Below the pieces are notes generated by a model. It ran no database searches. It saw nothing but the letters and a program-made list of their open reading frames with translations, and was not told the DNA's origin. From Candidatus Rikenella faecigallinarum (GTDB lineage Bacteria; Bacteroidota; Bacteroidia; Bacteroidales; Rikenellaceae), in assembly GCA_019113395.1 (NCBI GenBank), contig DXHL01000033.1, positions 1-59,794 of the forward strand: a stretch of 59,794 nt of DNA, in the 5' to 3' direction. Below are positions 44,141-52,894 of the stretch, one piece after another (the first letter of the stretch is position 1; every line of letters begins with the position of its first letter). Position numbers and translations under genes: made by a program.

Positions 44141-44264
44141 CGGCGCAAAGGTACGAATTATTATGATTGTTTTTCGCAAAAACTGAAAATAAAAGGGACG
44201 CGGGGGGTAATGTCACGGTCTCGGGGGCATGTGACTGTGACAATGAGGTGGCTCTGTCTGCGCT

Positions 44265-45662
44265 TTAATAGTGCAGGATGCGCCACGAGGATGGATACAG
44301 GTTGTTGTATCGTCCGCCGATGCGTTTGACCCATCCGAGGGCAATTGCCTGAAAAGTAACCAGGTTGAGCCCTTCGGCAAACAGGTCAGGCGGCAGAAGT
44401 GCTGCGGAACTGCCTTTGCGGAGGTACTCCAGGGCAGCGGCTTCGGTGAGCTCTGCCGTTGGCACAGCGGAACGGTTCACGCCGGCATAGAGGGCCAGGC
44501 TGTGGCTCGCTTTGAGCGATTCGCGTATCCACTCCCCGAGTTGAACGCCCGAGTAGAGGAGGATGAAACGACCGTTGAGCAGTGCTGTCACGGTTTCGAG
44601 CATCGGCGACGAAAAACCGTAGACGGTTTTTTCGTCGCTCGCGAGGCGATAGTGTTCGACGGGGTCGTTTGGCGCAAGCCATTGCGCCAAACGACCCTCG
44701 CCCTGCCCCCGAACAGGGGTCAGGGCGCGTGAGGGCCTGGCTTTTGGGGTATGGCGCGGGGCGGAGCCGTTTTTGCGGATGACGGCCGCATAAAATCCCT
44801 CGCTCTGCACGCGATGGGGGAAAAAGTGCCATCCGACAGAATTTCCATGCAGCGTTCCAACCTCGATACCTGCGGGAACATCCTCCATGGGGAGGAGCTC
44901 ACCGCCCAACTCCTCTGCTATCCAGGCGGCGTTCTCTTCGTCCTCCTGTGCGTTGAAGGTGCAGGTGCTGTAAATCAAGATGCCTCCGGGGCGCAATGCC
45001 TCCCAAACATCGCTGAGGATGCGACGCTGCCGGGCCGCACACAACTGTACGTTCTCGGGCGACCACTCGGCCCGTGCGCCCATATCCTTGCGGAACATCC
45101 CCTCGCCCGAACAGGGGGCATCGACCACCACCACGTCGAAAAATTCGGGCAGCCCCTGCCCGAAGGCTGTCGGGTCGTTCGAGGTAACGGCTACGTTGCC
45201 CGTACCCCACTTTTGGACGTTCTCGGCCAGTGTCTTGGCGCGTGTGCGAATCACCTCGTTGGCCACCACAATCCCCTCGGTGCCCACAATCGAGGCCAAA
45301 TGGGTGGTTTTTCCGCCCGGGGCAGCACACAAGTCGAGCACCCGCGGAGTCGCGGGTACCTCCCCCTGTGCCATCAGCCTGCGCAGGAGCCAGCCCACGA
45401 ACATTGACCCGGCCTCCTGTACGTAATAAGCGCCGCCATGAAAGGCCGGGTCGGTCGTAAACACGGGTCGTTCGGTGAGGTAGCAGGCTTCGCCCGCCTC
45501 GCACCACGGCACGGGTGAGCCTGCCAGCGAGGCCGGCAGTCGATACGGTTTCGTCGGATTAAAACGCACGCTGACAGGAGACTCTGTCTCGAGACTCTCC
45601 ACCAGTCCCGGATGCGTCGTGCCGACCTGCTCGACAAAAGCGGCAGGCAGAGCGGTCTGCAT
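44265..45662 (-). CDS. rsmF: RsmF-type rRNA cytosine-C5 methyltransferase
   Basis: A 465-residue m5C methyltransferase of the NOL1/NOP2/Sun family. LDLCAAPGGKTTHLASI is the SAM motif, and VVVDAPCSGEGMFRKD and LIYSTCTFN supply the two catalytic cysteines. The C-terminal about 120 residues form the PUA-like domain usual in RsmF and YebU. Between the domains lies a low-complexity linker (about residues 310-345) encoded by two adjacent hairpins at 44662-44727. The start at 45662 (MQTALPAAF) avoids an overlap with the kinase gene; 45695 is the alternative. Confidence 0.9.
   Translation of the reverse strand: MQTALPAAFVEQVGTTHPGLVESLETESPVSVRFNPTKPYRLPASLAGSPVPWCEAGEACYLTERPVFTTDPAFHGGAYYVQEAGSMFVGWLLRRLMAQGEVPATPRVLDLCAAPGGKTTHLASIVGTEGIVVANEVIRTRAKTLAENVQKWGTGNVAVTSNDPTAFGQGLPEFFDVVVVDAPCSGEGMFRKDMGARAEWSPENVQLCAARQRRILSDVWEALRPGGILIYSTCTFNAQEDEENAAWIAEELGGELLPMEDVPAGIEVGTLHGNSVGWHFFPHRVQSEGFYAAVIRKNGSAPRHTPKARPSRALTPVRGQGEGRLAQWLAPNDPVEHYRLASDEKTVYGFSSPMLETVTALLNGRFILLYSGVQLGEWIRESLKASHSLALYAGVNRSAVPTAELTEAAALEYLRKGSSAALLPPDLFAEGLNLVTFQAIALGWVKRIGGRYNNLYPSSWRILHY
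44662..44727. repeat. Two adjacent hairpins inside the rsmF coding region
   Basis: A perfect 16-bp inverted repeat (44662-44677 with 44682-44697, GCCA loop) is followed after one base by a 12-bp stem with one mismatch (44699-44710 with 44716-44727). Both are in frame and encode part of the linker RALTPVRGQGEGRLAQWLAP. The arrangement is the same as the tandem hairpins between genes. Confidence 0.85.
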
Positions 45663-45672
45663 CTTGTTTGTG

Positions 45673-46290
45673 TTATTGTTCGAGACCATGGACATGCTGT
45701 TCGATGCGTGAAAGAATCGCTTCGCGGGCCGCAGGGTCCGTCACAAAATCCTCGCGGTCCACGTCCACTATCAGTTTCGGACCGTCATAATCGGCAATCC
45801 AACTCTCATACAGCTGGTTCAGTCCTTCGAGATAGTCGGCATCGATAGAGGCTTCGTAGGCTCGTCCGCGACGTTGAATCTGGCTCACCAGCGTAGGAAC
45901 CGAGGCACGCAGGTAGACCAGCAGGGTCGGGCGCAACAGGTTGGCCACCGTAAACTCATAGAGCTGCATGTAGGTGGTATAGTCGCGCGTGGCGAGCAGA
46001 CCTGCCTGATGGAGGTTGGTGGCGAAGACACGCGCATCCTCATAGATGGTGCGGTCCACTACCACATGCTCACCCTCGGGCCGTGCCGCGATGGCATCGA
46101 TTTGGCGCTGGCGCTTGCCGAGAAAGTAGATCTGAAGATTGAATGCCCAACGGTGCATGTCTTCATAAAAATCACCGATATAGGGGTTTTCGCTCTCTTC
46201 GAACTGCGCCTCCCAGCCGAGGCGTTCGCTGAGCAACTCGGTGAGGTAGGTCTTGCCGCTGCCGATGTTTCCTGCGATGGCGATATACAT
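45673..46290 (-). CDS. Deoxynucleoside kinase
   Basis: A 205-residue kinase of the dCK/dGK/TK2 family that phosphorylates deoxynucleosides in salvage. The P-loop GNIGSGKT lies at 7-14, the DRTIYED motif (about 79-85) holds the catalytic/ERS-like acidic residue, and RRGRAYEASI is the lid arginine region. The start at 46290 (MYIAIAGNIGSGKT) is firm, because the longer frame has no counterpart in the family. It is 41 bases behind an M16 gene and 11 bases before rsmF, so all are likely co-transcribed. Confidence 0.92.
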   Translation of the reverse strand: MYIAIAGNIGSGKTYLTELLSERLGWEAQFEESENPYIGDFYEDMHRWAFNLQIYFLGKRQRQIDAIAARPEGEHVVVDRTIYEDARVFATNLHQAGLLATRDYTTYMQLYEFTVANLLRPTLLVYLRASVPTLVSQIQRRGRAYEASIDADYLEGLNQLYESWIADYDGPKLIVDVDREDFVTDPAAREAILSRIEQHVHGLEQ

Positions 46291-46331
46291 AGCGTGGTTG
46301 TTTTTGGGGGTATGGGGTGTCGGAGCGAGGC

Positions 46332-47600
46332 TTATGCACCGACAATCACGGTGGTGAAGGTCGCAGGGTCGAGCCACTGCTCGGCCAGCGACCGAATGCG
46401 TTCGGGGGTGATGCTCCGCACCTCGTCGAAGAAGGCGGAGACGGCTTCGTTGGTGGCCCCGCACTGTACGTTTTCAATCGTCACGTCGGCAATCCCGAAC
46501 GGACCGTCCAGAATGCGCATCATCTCGCCGATGATGATGTTGCGCACCATCTCGAGCTCTGCGGCCGGCACGGGTTCCGTGCGGAGCCGTTCCACTTCGC
46601 GGAGAATCTCGGCCACCGCATCATCGGTGGCCGAGGCCGTTACGTCCGAGGCCACGGCGAAGTAGCCTGTGTGCTGCATGTTCAGCATGGCGGAGTAGAT
46701 GCCGTAGGTGTATCCCTTCTCTTCGCGCAGGTTTTTGACCAGCCGCGAACCGAAATAGCCTCCGAGTATGGTGGCCGCCACCTGCATGCCGTTGAAGTCG
46801 GGGTGCCCCTTGGGAAAGAGCACCTTGCCGATGCGGATGGAGGACTGGAGCGCTCCGTCGCGTTTTTCGCGCAGCAGCGGCGTGGAGTGGGTGGGGGGTA
46901 CGCCCGGGTCGGCAGGCGGTACGGTGGCTGTAAAACGGTCGAGAAAGGCACGGATGGTCTCTACATGAGCCGTCGGCAGGTCGCCCGAAACCACGGCAAA
47001 GAGGTTGCCGCCCGTGTAGTAGGTCTCATAAAAATTCCGCAGCAGGTCGGTGGTCAGCGCATCGTATTCCGCGGCGGCCGAGCTGCGTCCGTAGGGGTGG
47101 TCGGCGCCGAACAACCCTTGAGAAAAGAGCTCCCGAGCCTGATACGAAGGTTTTTCGCGTTCGATAAGGAGCTGTTGTTTGCGTTTCGAGGCATAAATCT
47201 CCAGTTCCCGCGGTGGGAACTGCGGTTCGAAGAGTATCTCGCCCAGTATCTCCAGCGTTTTGGGGAGGAAGCGGCTGAGGCAGCTGACTGTCACCACGGC
47301 ATAGTCGCGGTCAATCGAGGTGTCGTAGTAGATGCCGTAAAAGTCGAACAACTCGGCAATTTGGGCTGCTGTATAGCGGGCAGTTCCTTCGCTCATCAGG
47401 TTCAGCGCAGCCGAGGCGGTGAAGGCGGTCGACTGGTATCGGGTGCCGGCACGGAACACCAGGCTCAGCCGAATGAGCGGTTGGGTTCCGGCGTGAATGG
47501 TCCACAATCGGATGCCGTTCGACAGGGTGACGGTTTGGGCCGTCGGGATATCGAGTCGGTCGGGGATGCGGAACGGGGGTTGTATGGTGCGGTCTAACAT
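46332..47600 (-). CDS. M16-family peptidase homologue, inactive subunit
   Basis: A 422-residue M16 protein. Both clamshell halves of the family are present, including GYFGSRLVKNLREEKGYTYG, the R/Y substrate-binding motif of the partner subunit. The zinc motif HxxEH is absent; the equivalent segment reads ALNLMSEGTARY. It is therefore the non-catalytic half of a heterodimer, as in mitochondrial processing peptidase-like pairs. It follows the active subunit by 54 bases on the same strand. It has no signal peptide. Confidence 0.88.
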   Translation of the reverse strand: MLDRTIQPPFRIPDRLDIPTAQTVTLSNGIRLWTIHAGTQPLIRLSLVFRAGTRYQSTAFTASAALNLMSEGTARYTAAQIAELFDFYGIYYDTSIDRDYAVVTVSCLSRFLPKTLEILGEILFEPQFPPRELEIYASKRKQQLLIEREKPSYQARELFSQGLFGADHPYGRSSAAAEYDALTTDLLRNFYETYYTGGNLFAVVSGDLPTAHVETIRAFLDRFTATVPPADPGVPPTHSTPLLREKRDGALQSSIRIGKVLFPKGHPDFNGMQVAATILGGYFGSRLVKNLREEKGYTYGIYSAMLNMQHTGYFAVASDVTASATDDAVAEILREVERLRTEPVPAAELEMVRNIIIGEMMRILDGPFGIADVTIENVQCGATNEAVSAFFDEVRSITPERIRSLAEQWLDPATFTTVIVGA

Positions 47601-47654
47601 GGTCTCTCTGTGGTAGCGCTTTGGTGCGGGAGGAAATTGGAAATATGGGCGCAG

Positions 47655-48923
47655 TTACGCCTCATCCGATGCAGTGGGCGCAGCCGAAGGGTCGGCTACG
47701 TAGCGCAGCGTCGAACTGTTTTCGGGGCGGAAGATGCGTTGTGCGGTCGAGCGGATTTCGTCGGTGGTGACCGAGTTGTGCTCCTCCACTTCGCTGTTAA
47801 TCCACGCCGCATCGCCCAACATCTCGAAATAGGCCAGGTTCATCGCCTTGTTCAGGACGTTGATTTCGCCGAAGACGTTGTTTGCCTCGAACTTGTTTTT
47901 GACCTTTTCCAATTCGTATTCGCCGACGGTTTCGTTTTTCATCCGTTCGAGCTCTTGCCAAAGAGCCTGTTCGGCCTCGTCGAGCGGTACGTCGGGCATC
48001 ACGTGCCCGGTGACGATAAAGAGCCCGGGGTCCACATCGCCCGAGATGTAGGCATTGACGTTCGAGAAGAGGGGGGACTCTTTGACCAGCCGTTGGTAGA
48101 GCCGGCTAGAGGTGCCGTTGCTGAGCAGGTCGGAGATGACGTCGCATACCGTCACCTCGCGGCTGCGGCGGGGACCCGTGTGGAATGCGATATAGATAAC
48201 CGATGCCGGTACGGGACGGTGTACTTCGAGCCGTCGCGGGGCAGTCTGCTCGGGCTCCTGGGGAATGTCGTCCTGCACCGGGCGACCCGCAGGAATGTCG
48301 CCGAACCACTTTTCGACCCACTCAAACACGCGCTCTGCACGGAGGTCGCCCGCAATGCTCAGGATGGCATTGTTCGGCTTGTAGTAGCGGTCGAAGAAGG
48401 CCCGCACCTGCTCCATGGAGGCCTGACGGATATGTTCAATGTCACGTCCGATGGTGGCCCAGCGATAGGGATGCCGTTCGTAGGCCAGCGGCCGCAGCAG
48501 CAGCCAGATATCCCCGTAGGGCTGGTTGAGGTAGCGTTGGGCAAACTCCTCGACCACCACTTTGCGCTGCACGTCGAGGCTGTGTTCGTTGAAGGCCAGC
48601 GACAGCATGCGGTCCGACTCGAGCCACAGGGCCGTTTCGAGGTTCTCCTTCGGGAGAGCCAGGTAGTAGTTCGTATAGTCGTTGTTGGTGAAGGCGTTGT
48701 TTTCGCCTCCGGCCAGCTGGACGGGTTCGTCGTAACTGGGGATGTTCACCGAGCCGCCGAACATCAGGTGTTCGAAGAGGTGGGCAAAGCCCGTGTGGTC
48801 GTAGTCCTCGTTGCGGGCCCCGACGCGGTAGAGTACGTTTACCGCCGCCATGGGGGTGGAGGTGTCTTCGTGGACGATGACGGTGAGTCCGTTGGAGAGG
48901 GTTTTCTTTTGGAAGTCAATCAT
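47655..48923 (-). CDS. M16-family zinc peptidase, catalytic subunit
   Basis: A 422-residue inverzincin. HTGFAHLFEHLMFGGS carries the HxxEH zinc motif, and the downstream acidic EEFAQRYLNQPYGD supplies the third ligand region. The C-terminal half resembles the inactive subunit. It should form a heterodimer with the 46332-47600 product and degrade peptides, perhaps signal peptides or imported oligopeptides. No signal peptide is visible, so it is probably cytoplasmic. CAAAGATA at 48932-48939 is a minus-strand -7-like box. Confidence 0.92.
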   Translation of the reverse strand: MIDFQKKTLSNGLTVIVHEDTSTPMAAVNVLYRVGARNEDYDHTGFAHLFEHLMFGGSVNIPSYDEPVQLAGGENNAFTNNDYTNYYLALPKENLETALWLESDRMLSLAFNEHSLDVQRKVVVEEFAQRYLNQPYGDIWLLLRPLAYERHPYRWATIGRDIEHIRQASMEQVRAFFDRYYKPNNAILSIAGDLRAERVFEWVEKWFGDIPAGRPVQDDIPQEPEQTAPRRLEVHRPVPASVIYIAFHTGPRRSREVTVCDVISDLLSNGTSSRLYQRLVKESPLFSNVNAYISGDVDPGLFIVTGHVMPDVPLDEAEQALWQELERMKNETVGEYELEKVKNKFEANNVFGEINVLNKAMNLAYFEMLGDAAWINSEVEEHNSVTTDEIRSTAQRIFRPENSSTLRYVADPSAAPTASDEA

Positions 48924-49037
48924 ACGGGAGTCAAAGATACGGAATCTTCAGCGGATGTGCGAGCCGCTCGTGGTGGAAAACGAAAACGGACGGGGGTGTG
49001 GAAAATCGTTTGCTGACGGGAAAAGGCAGAAGGCTCT

Positions 49038-49496
49038 CTATCGGGTTGTCCGCGTCAGGTAAATCATGTCCCGACACCGAGTGCCGTCTTCGTCTATCAC
49101 CGGTTCGGGGTAGTGGTCCGTGAAAAAGTTTCGGACCGTGTGCGAATAGCGGAATCCGCACCGTTCGTAAAAGGAGACGCCGCCCTCGCTGGTACCCACC
49201 GTCAGTGCGGGGAATTTTTCAGCATAATGGGCGCAGAGGTCGTCCAATATCCGCCGCCCCCATCCCTGTTGTTGGAAGGCGGGTGCGACGGCGAGGTTTT
49301 TTATCTCGCCGTGCGGGTCGATGACGGCTTCACCAACCACGACGCCTGAGGGCATGCGCCAGAGGTACATGTCGCTGTGGGCCAGATAACGGGCCACCAT
49401 CGCTTCCGACGGGTCGGCCAGCAAAAGCAGGTCGCGGTGTGCCCATTTGTCATCCGTCGCGACAATCCGTTCGACAGTATATTCCGTGTGGTTCAT
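49038..49496 (-). CDS. GNAT-family N-acetyltransferase
   Basis: A 152-residue single-domain acetyltransferase. IKNLAVAPAFQQQGWGRRIL contains the acetyl-CoA pyrophosphate loop (Q/RxxGxG/A, here QQQGWG). GTSEGGVSFYERCGFRYS is the C-terminal motif B region. The substrate is unknown. It starts three bases after the nucleoid-associated protein gene ends, so the two are co-translated. Confidence 0.88.
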   Translation of the reverse strand: MNHTEYTVERIVATDDKWAHRDLLLLADPSEAMVARYLAHSDMYLWRMPSGVVVGEAVIDPHGEIKNLAVAPAFQQQGWGRRILDDLCAHYAEKFPALTVGTSEGGVSFYERCGFRYSHTVRNFFTDHYPEPVIDEDGTRCRDMIYLTRTTR

Positions 49497-49499
49497 CGG

Positions 49500-50573
49500 T
49501 TACGCTTCGTCGTCGAAGAAGAGCTGGTAGTAGTGCAGCCCGCTCGCCTCGTCGAACCCCCGCTGGATGCGCTGACGGTCGCCGTGGACGTAGATGTGGA
49601 AATTCTTGTCGAGCTTGATGACGCTTTTCAACCCCCGCGACTGCCGTTTGACGGCCGAGGACGAAATGTCGAACTGTTCGGGGAGCACCGTGTCGTGCTG
49701 TTGCTCGTATTCCGTCTTATAGCTCTGAAAACTCTCGATGACCTCCGGTTGGCCGATAACCTCCGAGGCAAACGTTCCGAGGTCGAAACGCTCGTTCTCC
49801 TTGAAAAAGGCGACCGACTTGTTGAGCAGGTCGGCCTGGTCGGCTTTCGAGACCTCGTACTCGCGCGGCAACTGTTTGGTGACAAAACTCTTGCAGAGGG
49901 CCAATGCGGCTGCAGTCTGGTAGTAGTCGTCCTGTCGCTGGCGCAGGTGCAGAAAGTCGTCCATCCAGTATTGCGCTTCGGTGCGGTTGGTGTTGTCCAC
50001 GGCTGCCACCAGGTAGCCGTTCTCGCGTTCGGTGTTGAAAATCAGGCAGCCCTTGTCGAGCCGATGGATGTCGATACCCCGCTGGCTCTCCACTTCAAAC
50101 CCGTCACCCGCAGGCCATACCCGCAGAAAGGTCTCCGGGTTTTCTGATTTGAAGAGCCCCACGGCATCGACCGTCTCGCCATCCACAATGCAGCCTCGCA
50201 GAAGAGCGACATAAAACTCTCCCCCTTTGATTTTGGGGTGCTCGCTTTGGGCATAGAGGTGTTGGGCCAGGGCGACGGACTGGTCGTAAAAGGTTGTGTC
50301 GAGCTCCTCGGGAGCCGCCTCGAAGATGCGGCTGGCATAGGTGTAAACCTCGTTGAGGGACAGGTCGTTGTCGTGGTAGAGGTGGTAGTATTCCGATGCG
50401 GCGGCGCTGTTCTCTTTGGTGAAGGGGGTGGTGAAGTAGGTGAGCAGCAGTTCGCGTACCGTGTCGCTGACCTCGAGCAGCCGTTGCGACAGAAGGATAC
50501 CGTCGTCGTTGAGTTTGTTGCCGACATGGTGGAGAGCCACCTGTTCGAGCGAGGCTTCGGCGCAGTATATCAT
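49500..50573 (-). CDS. Nucleoid-associated protein (NdpA/YejK-like)
   Basis: A 357-residue cytoplasmic protein of the 37-kDa nucleoid-associated family. The N-terminal LEQVALHHVGNKLNDDG is the family start, and KGGEFYVALLRGCIVDGE-type strands follow in the middle. The C-terminal half contains SSSAVKRQSRGLKSVIKLDK and an IYVHGD strand. It binds DNA in E. coli YejK-type relatives. The start at 50573 (MIYCAEASLEQ) is preferred to 50651. The following gene is a GNAT protein. Confidence 0.8.
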   Translation of the reverse strand: MIYCAEASLEQVALHHVGNKLNDDGILLSQRLLEVSDTVRELLLTYFTTPFTKENSAAASEYYHLYHDNDLSLNEVYTYASRIFEAAPEELDTTFYDQSVALAQHLYAQSEHPKIKGGEFYVALLRGCIVDGETVDAVGLFKSENPETFLRVWPAGDGFEVESQRGIDIHRLDKGCLIFNTERENGYLVAAVDNTNRTEAQYWMDDFLHLRQRQDDYYQTAAALALCKSFVTKQLPREYEVSKADQADLLNKSVAFFKENERFDLGTFASEVIGQPEVIESFQSYKTEYEQQHDTVLPEQFDISSSAVKRQSRGLKSVIKLDKNFHIYVHGDRQRIQRGFDEASGLHYYQLFFDDEA

Positions 50574-50608
50574 GTGAGTATCTCTAAAGGTGTGTGGTGG
50601 GACGAAAA

Positions 50609-50646
50609 GCGTTCGTTGGGGCATGAAAACAGAGCCCAACGAACGC
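50609..50646 (-). terminator. Hairpin after the prolyl oligopeptidase gene
   Basis: Arms GCGTTCGTTGGG (50609-50620) and CCCAACGAACGC (50635-50646) form a perfect 12-bp stem with a 14-base loop. It lies 33 bases after the stop codon of the minus-strand gene. A short A/T-rich stretch follows. Confidence 0.6.
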
Positions 50647-50678
50647 AGCATAATACAAGTGTGGAGGTAAGAGGGGCT

Positions 50679-52811
50679 TTACAGTTTCCGCACTCCGGCG
50701 TTCCAGAGGAAGAAGGACCAGATGTCGGCCTGCTCCTGAATGGTTTTCGAGACGGGTTTCCCGGCTCCGTGTCCTGCATCGGCCTCGACGCGCAGCAGGA
50801 TGGGGTTGTCGCACCCTTGAGCCGCCTGTAGCGTCGCGCCGAACTTGAACGAGTGGGCCGGTACCACGCGGTCGTCGTGGTCGGCGGTCATGATGAGTGT
50901 CGGCGGATAGCAGGTGCCCGGGTGGATGTTGTGCAGCGGGGAGTAGCGGTAGAGGTAGGGGAAGTCGGCGGCATTGTCGGCCGAACCGTATTCGACCACC
51001 CAACCCCAGCCGATGGTGAAGCGGTGGTAGCGCAGCATGTCGAGCACGCCGACCATCGGGAAGGTGGCGCAGTAGAGGTCGGGGCGTTGGGTGAGGCAGG
51101 CACCGACGAGCAGCCCGCCGTTCGACCCTCCGGCAATGGCCAGGTGCTCGGGCGAGGTATAGTTTTCGGCAATCAGGTATTCAGCGGCGGCGATAAAGTC
51201 GTCGAAGACGTTTTGTTTCTTGTCGAGCATTCCGGCGCGATGCCAGGCCTCGCCATATTCACCGCCGCCGCGGATGTTGGCCAGGGCATAGATTCCGCCC
51301 TGTTCGAGCAGCAGGATGTTCGAGGGCGAGAACCCGGGGGTGCGGCTGATGTTGAAACCGCCGTAGGCATAGAGGTAGACGGGGCGTTTGCCGTCGCGCG
51401 GGAGACCTTTTTTGTAGACCAGGAACATCGGTATGCGTGTGCTGTCTTTCGAGGTGTAGAAGACCTGCTCGACGGTGAACTGCGAGACGTCGAAATATAC
51501 CTCCGTTTGGCGGTAGAGGGTCGAGGTTCCGTCGGCGAGCGAGTAGCGGTACGAGGTGGGCGGCACGTTGAAGCTGCTGAAGCCGTAGAAGACCTCCTTG
51601 TCGTCCGCCTTGCCGTCGAACCCGCTGACGGTGCCGATGCCGGGGAGGGTGATTTCACGCACCAGCGTTCCGCTCGGCGTGTATTGGCAGACGCGGCTCG
51701 AAGCATCCTTCAGGTATCCGGCGAAGAGCGACCCGCCGGCCGTGGTGACACACTGCAAGAGGTTGTCGCTCTGCGGAATAATGTCCTTCATGGTGGCGGC
51801 AGGCTCCGCAGCGGTCAGGTCCACTGACACGAGGCGGAAGTTCTGTGCATTGTCGTTGGTCAGCACCAGCGCCTGATTGTCCCGGCAGTCGATAATGGCG
51901 TAGTCGTTCGCAAAACCGCGGAAGAGGGTACGGAACGGGGCGGTGGGGTGGGTGAGGTCTTTGTAGAGGATTTCGGTGCCGCTGGTACCTTCGGAGGCGA
52001 CGATGAAGAGCCAACGGAAATCGTCGCTCACTTCACCCGAGAAGTAGCGCAGCGGGTGGAGACGGTCTTCGTAGACCAGCTGGTCTTCGGTTTGTGCGGT
52101 GCCGAGACGGTGGAAGTAGACCTTTTGGAATTCATTTTTGGCGGAGTAGGCGCTGGTGCCCGGGGCGGGGGCTTCGTAGCGGCTGTAATAGAACCCTCCG
52201 TCGCCCCAGCTGGCTCCGCTGAACTTGACCCATTCGATTTTGTCGGGGAGTTGTCGGCGCGTGGCGACCTCCATGACATGGATATCGACCCAGTCCGAGC
52301 CCGATTTCGAGACGGAGTAGGCGGCATAGCGGTCGTCTTTGGAGAAGGTGACCGTGTTCAGGGCCACGGTACCGTCATCCGAGAGGGTGTTGGGGTCGAG
52401 GAAGACCTCGGGCGTCCCGTCCAGCCCTTTCTGGTAGTAGAGGACGCTCTGGTTCTGCAGACCGTCATTTTTGTAGAAAAAGTAGTACTCTCCGACACGG
52501 AACGGGGTTCCCTCCTTCGGGTAGTCGTAGAGCTGGGTGAGCCGTTCGCGAATCTGGTCACGGTAGGGTATCTGGCTCAGGTAATCCTGCGTGACGGCAT
52601 TCTGTGCGCGGACCCATTCGGCCGTTTCGGCCGAGTTGTCGTCTTCGAGCCAACGGTAGGGGTCTGCGACTATCGTCCCGTGGTAGTTGTCGCGCACGGT
52701 GGTGTCGCGACGGGTCTCGGGATAGGGTTTCGTTTGAATGGTCATGGTGCTTTGGCAACTGGTGGCCGCTGCCGCCATCAGCGTCAGCGGGCCGTACAAA
52801 TAGCGTTTCAT
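50679..52811 (-). CDS. Prolyl oligopeptidase-family serine peptidase, lipoprotein
   Basis: A 710-residue S9 peptidase. A signal peptide ends in the lipobox AAATSC (about Cys20), so it is anchored outside the cytoplasm. Residues about 75-430 form the seven-bladed propeller that limits substrate size. The hydrolase domain holds the nucleophile serine in AIAGGSNGGLLVG, the aspartate in DHDDRVVP and the histidine in DAGHGAGKP, so the triad is complete. It cleaves short proline-containing peptides. The start at 52811 (MKRYLYGP) is chosen for the lipoprotein signal. Confidence 0.94.
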   Translation of the reverse strand: MKRYLYGPLTLMAAAATSCQSTMTIQTKPYPETRRDTTVRDNYHGTIVADPYRWLEDDNSAETAEWVRAQNAVTQDYLSQIPYRDQIRERLTQLYDYPKEGTPFRVGEYYFFYKNDGLQNQSVLYYQKGLDGTPEVFLDPNTLSDDGTVALNTVTFSKDDRYAAYSVSKSGSDWVDIHVMEVATRRQLPDKIEWVKFSGASWGDGGFYYSRYEAPAPGTSAYSAKNEFQKVYFHRLGTAQTEDQLVYEDRLHPLRYFSGEVSDDFRWLFIVASEGTSGTEILYKDLTHPTAPFRTLFRGFANDYAIIDCRDNQALVLTNDNAQNFRLVSVDLTAAEPAATMKDIIPQSDNLLQCVTTAGGSLFAGYLKDASSRVCQYTPSGTLVREITLPGIGTVSGFDGKADDKEVFYGFSSFNVPPTSYRYSLADGTSTLYRQTEVYFDVSQFTVEQVFYTSKDSTRIPMFLVYKKGLPRDGKRPVYLYAYGGFNISRTPGFSPSNILLLEQGGIYALANIRGGGEYGEAWHRAGMLDKKQNVFDDFIAAAEYLIAENYTSPEHLAIAGGSNGGLLVGACLTQRPDLYCATFPMVGVLDMLRYHRFTIGWGWVVEYGSADNAADFPYLYRYSPLHNIHPGTCYPPTLIMTADHDDRVVPAHSFKFGATLQAAQGCDNPILLRVEADAGHGAGKPVSKTIQEQADIWSFFLWNAGVRKL

Positions 52812-52894
52812 GCGGTTTGTGGGTATTCGTGGGGTGAAGCCTCGCGGCAAACGACCCTAAAGGTACGGGATTATTCTCGGATTTTCCGCTTTTT

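Noticed and set aside
43915..44243. Two short minus-strand frames between metK and rsmF
   Set aside because: Arginine- and proline-rich composition without family; the region reads better as a structured metK leader with a candidate riboswitch.
46317..49016. Two plus-strand frames of over 400 codons opposite the M16 genes
   Set aside because: They mirror well-supported peptidase genes and show no recognisable domain.
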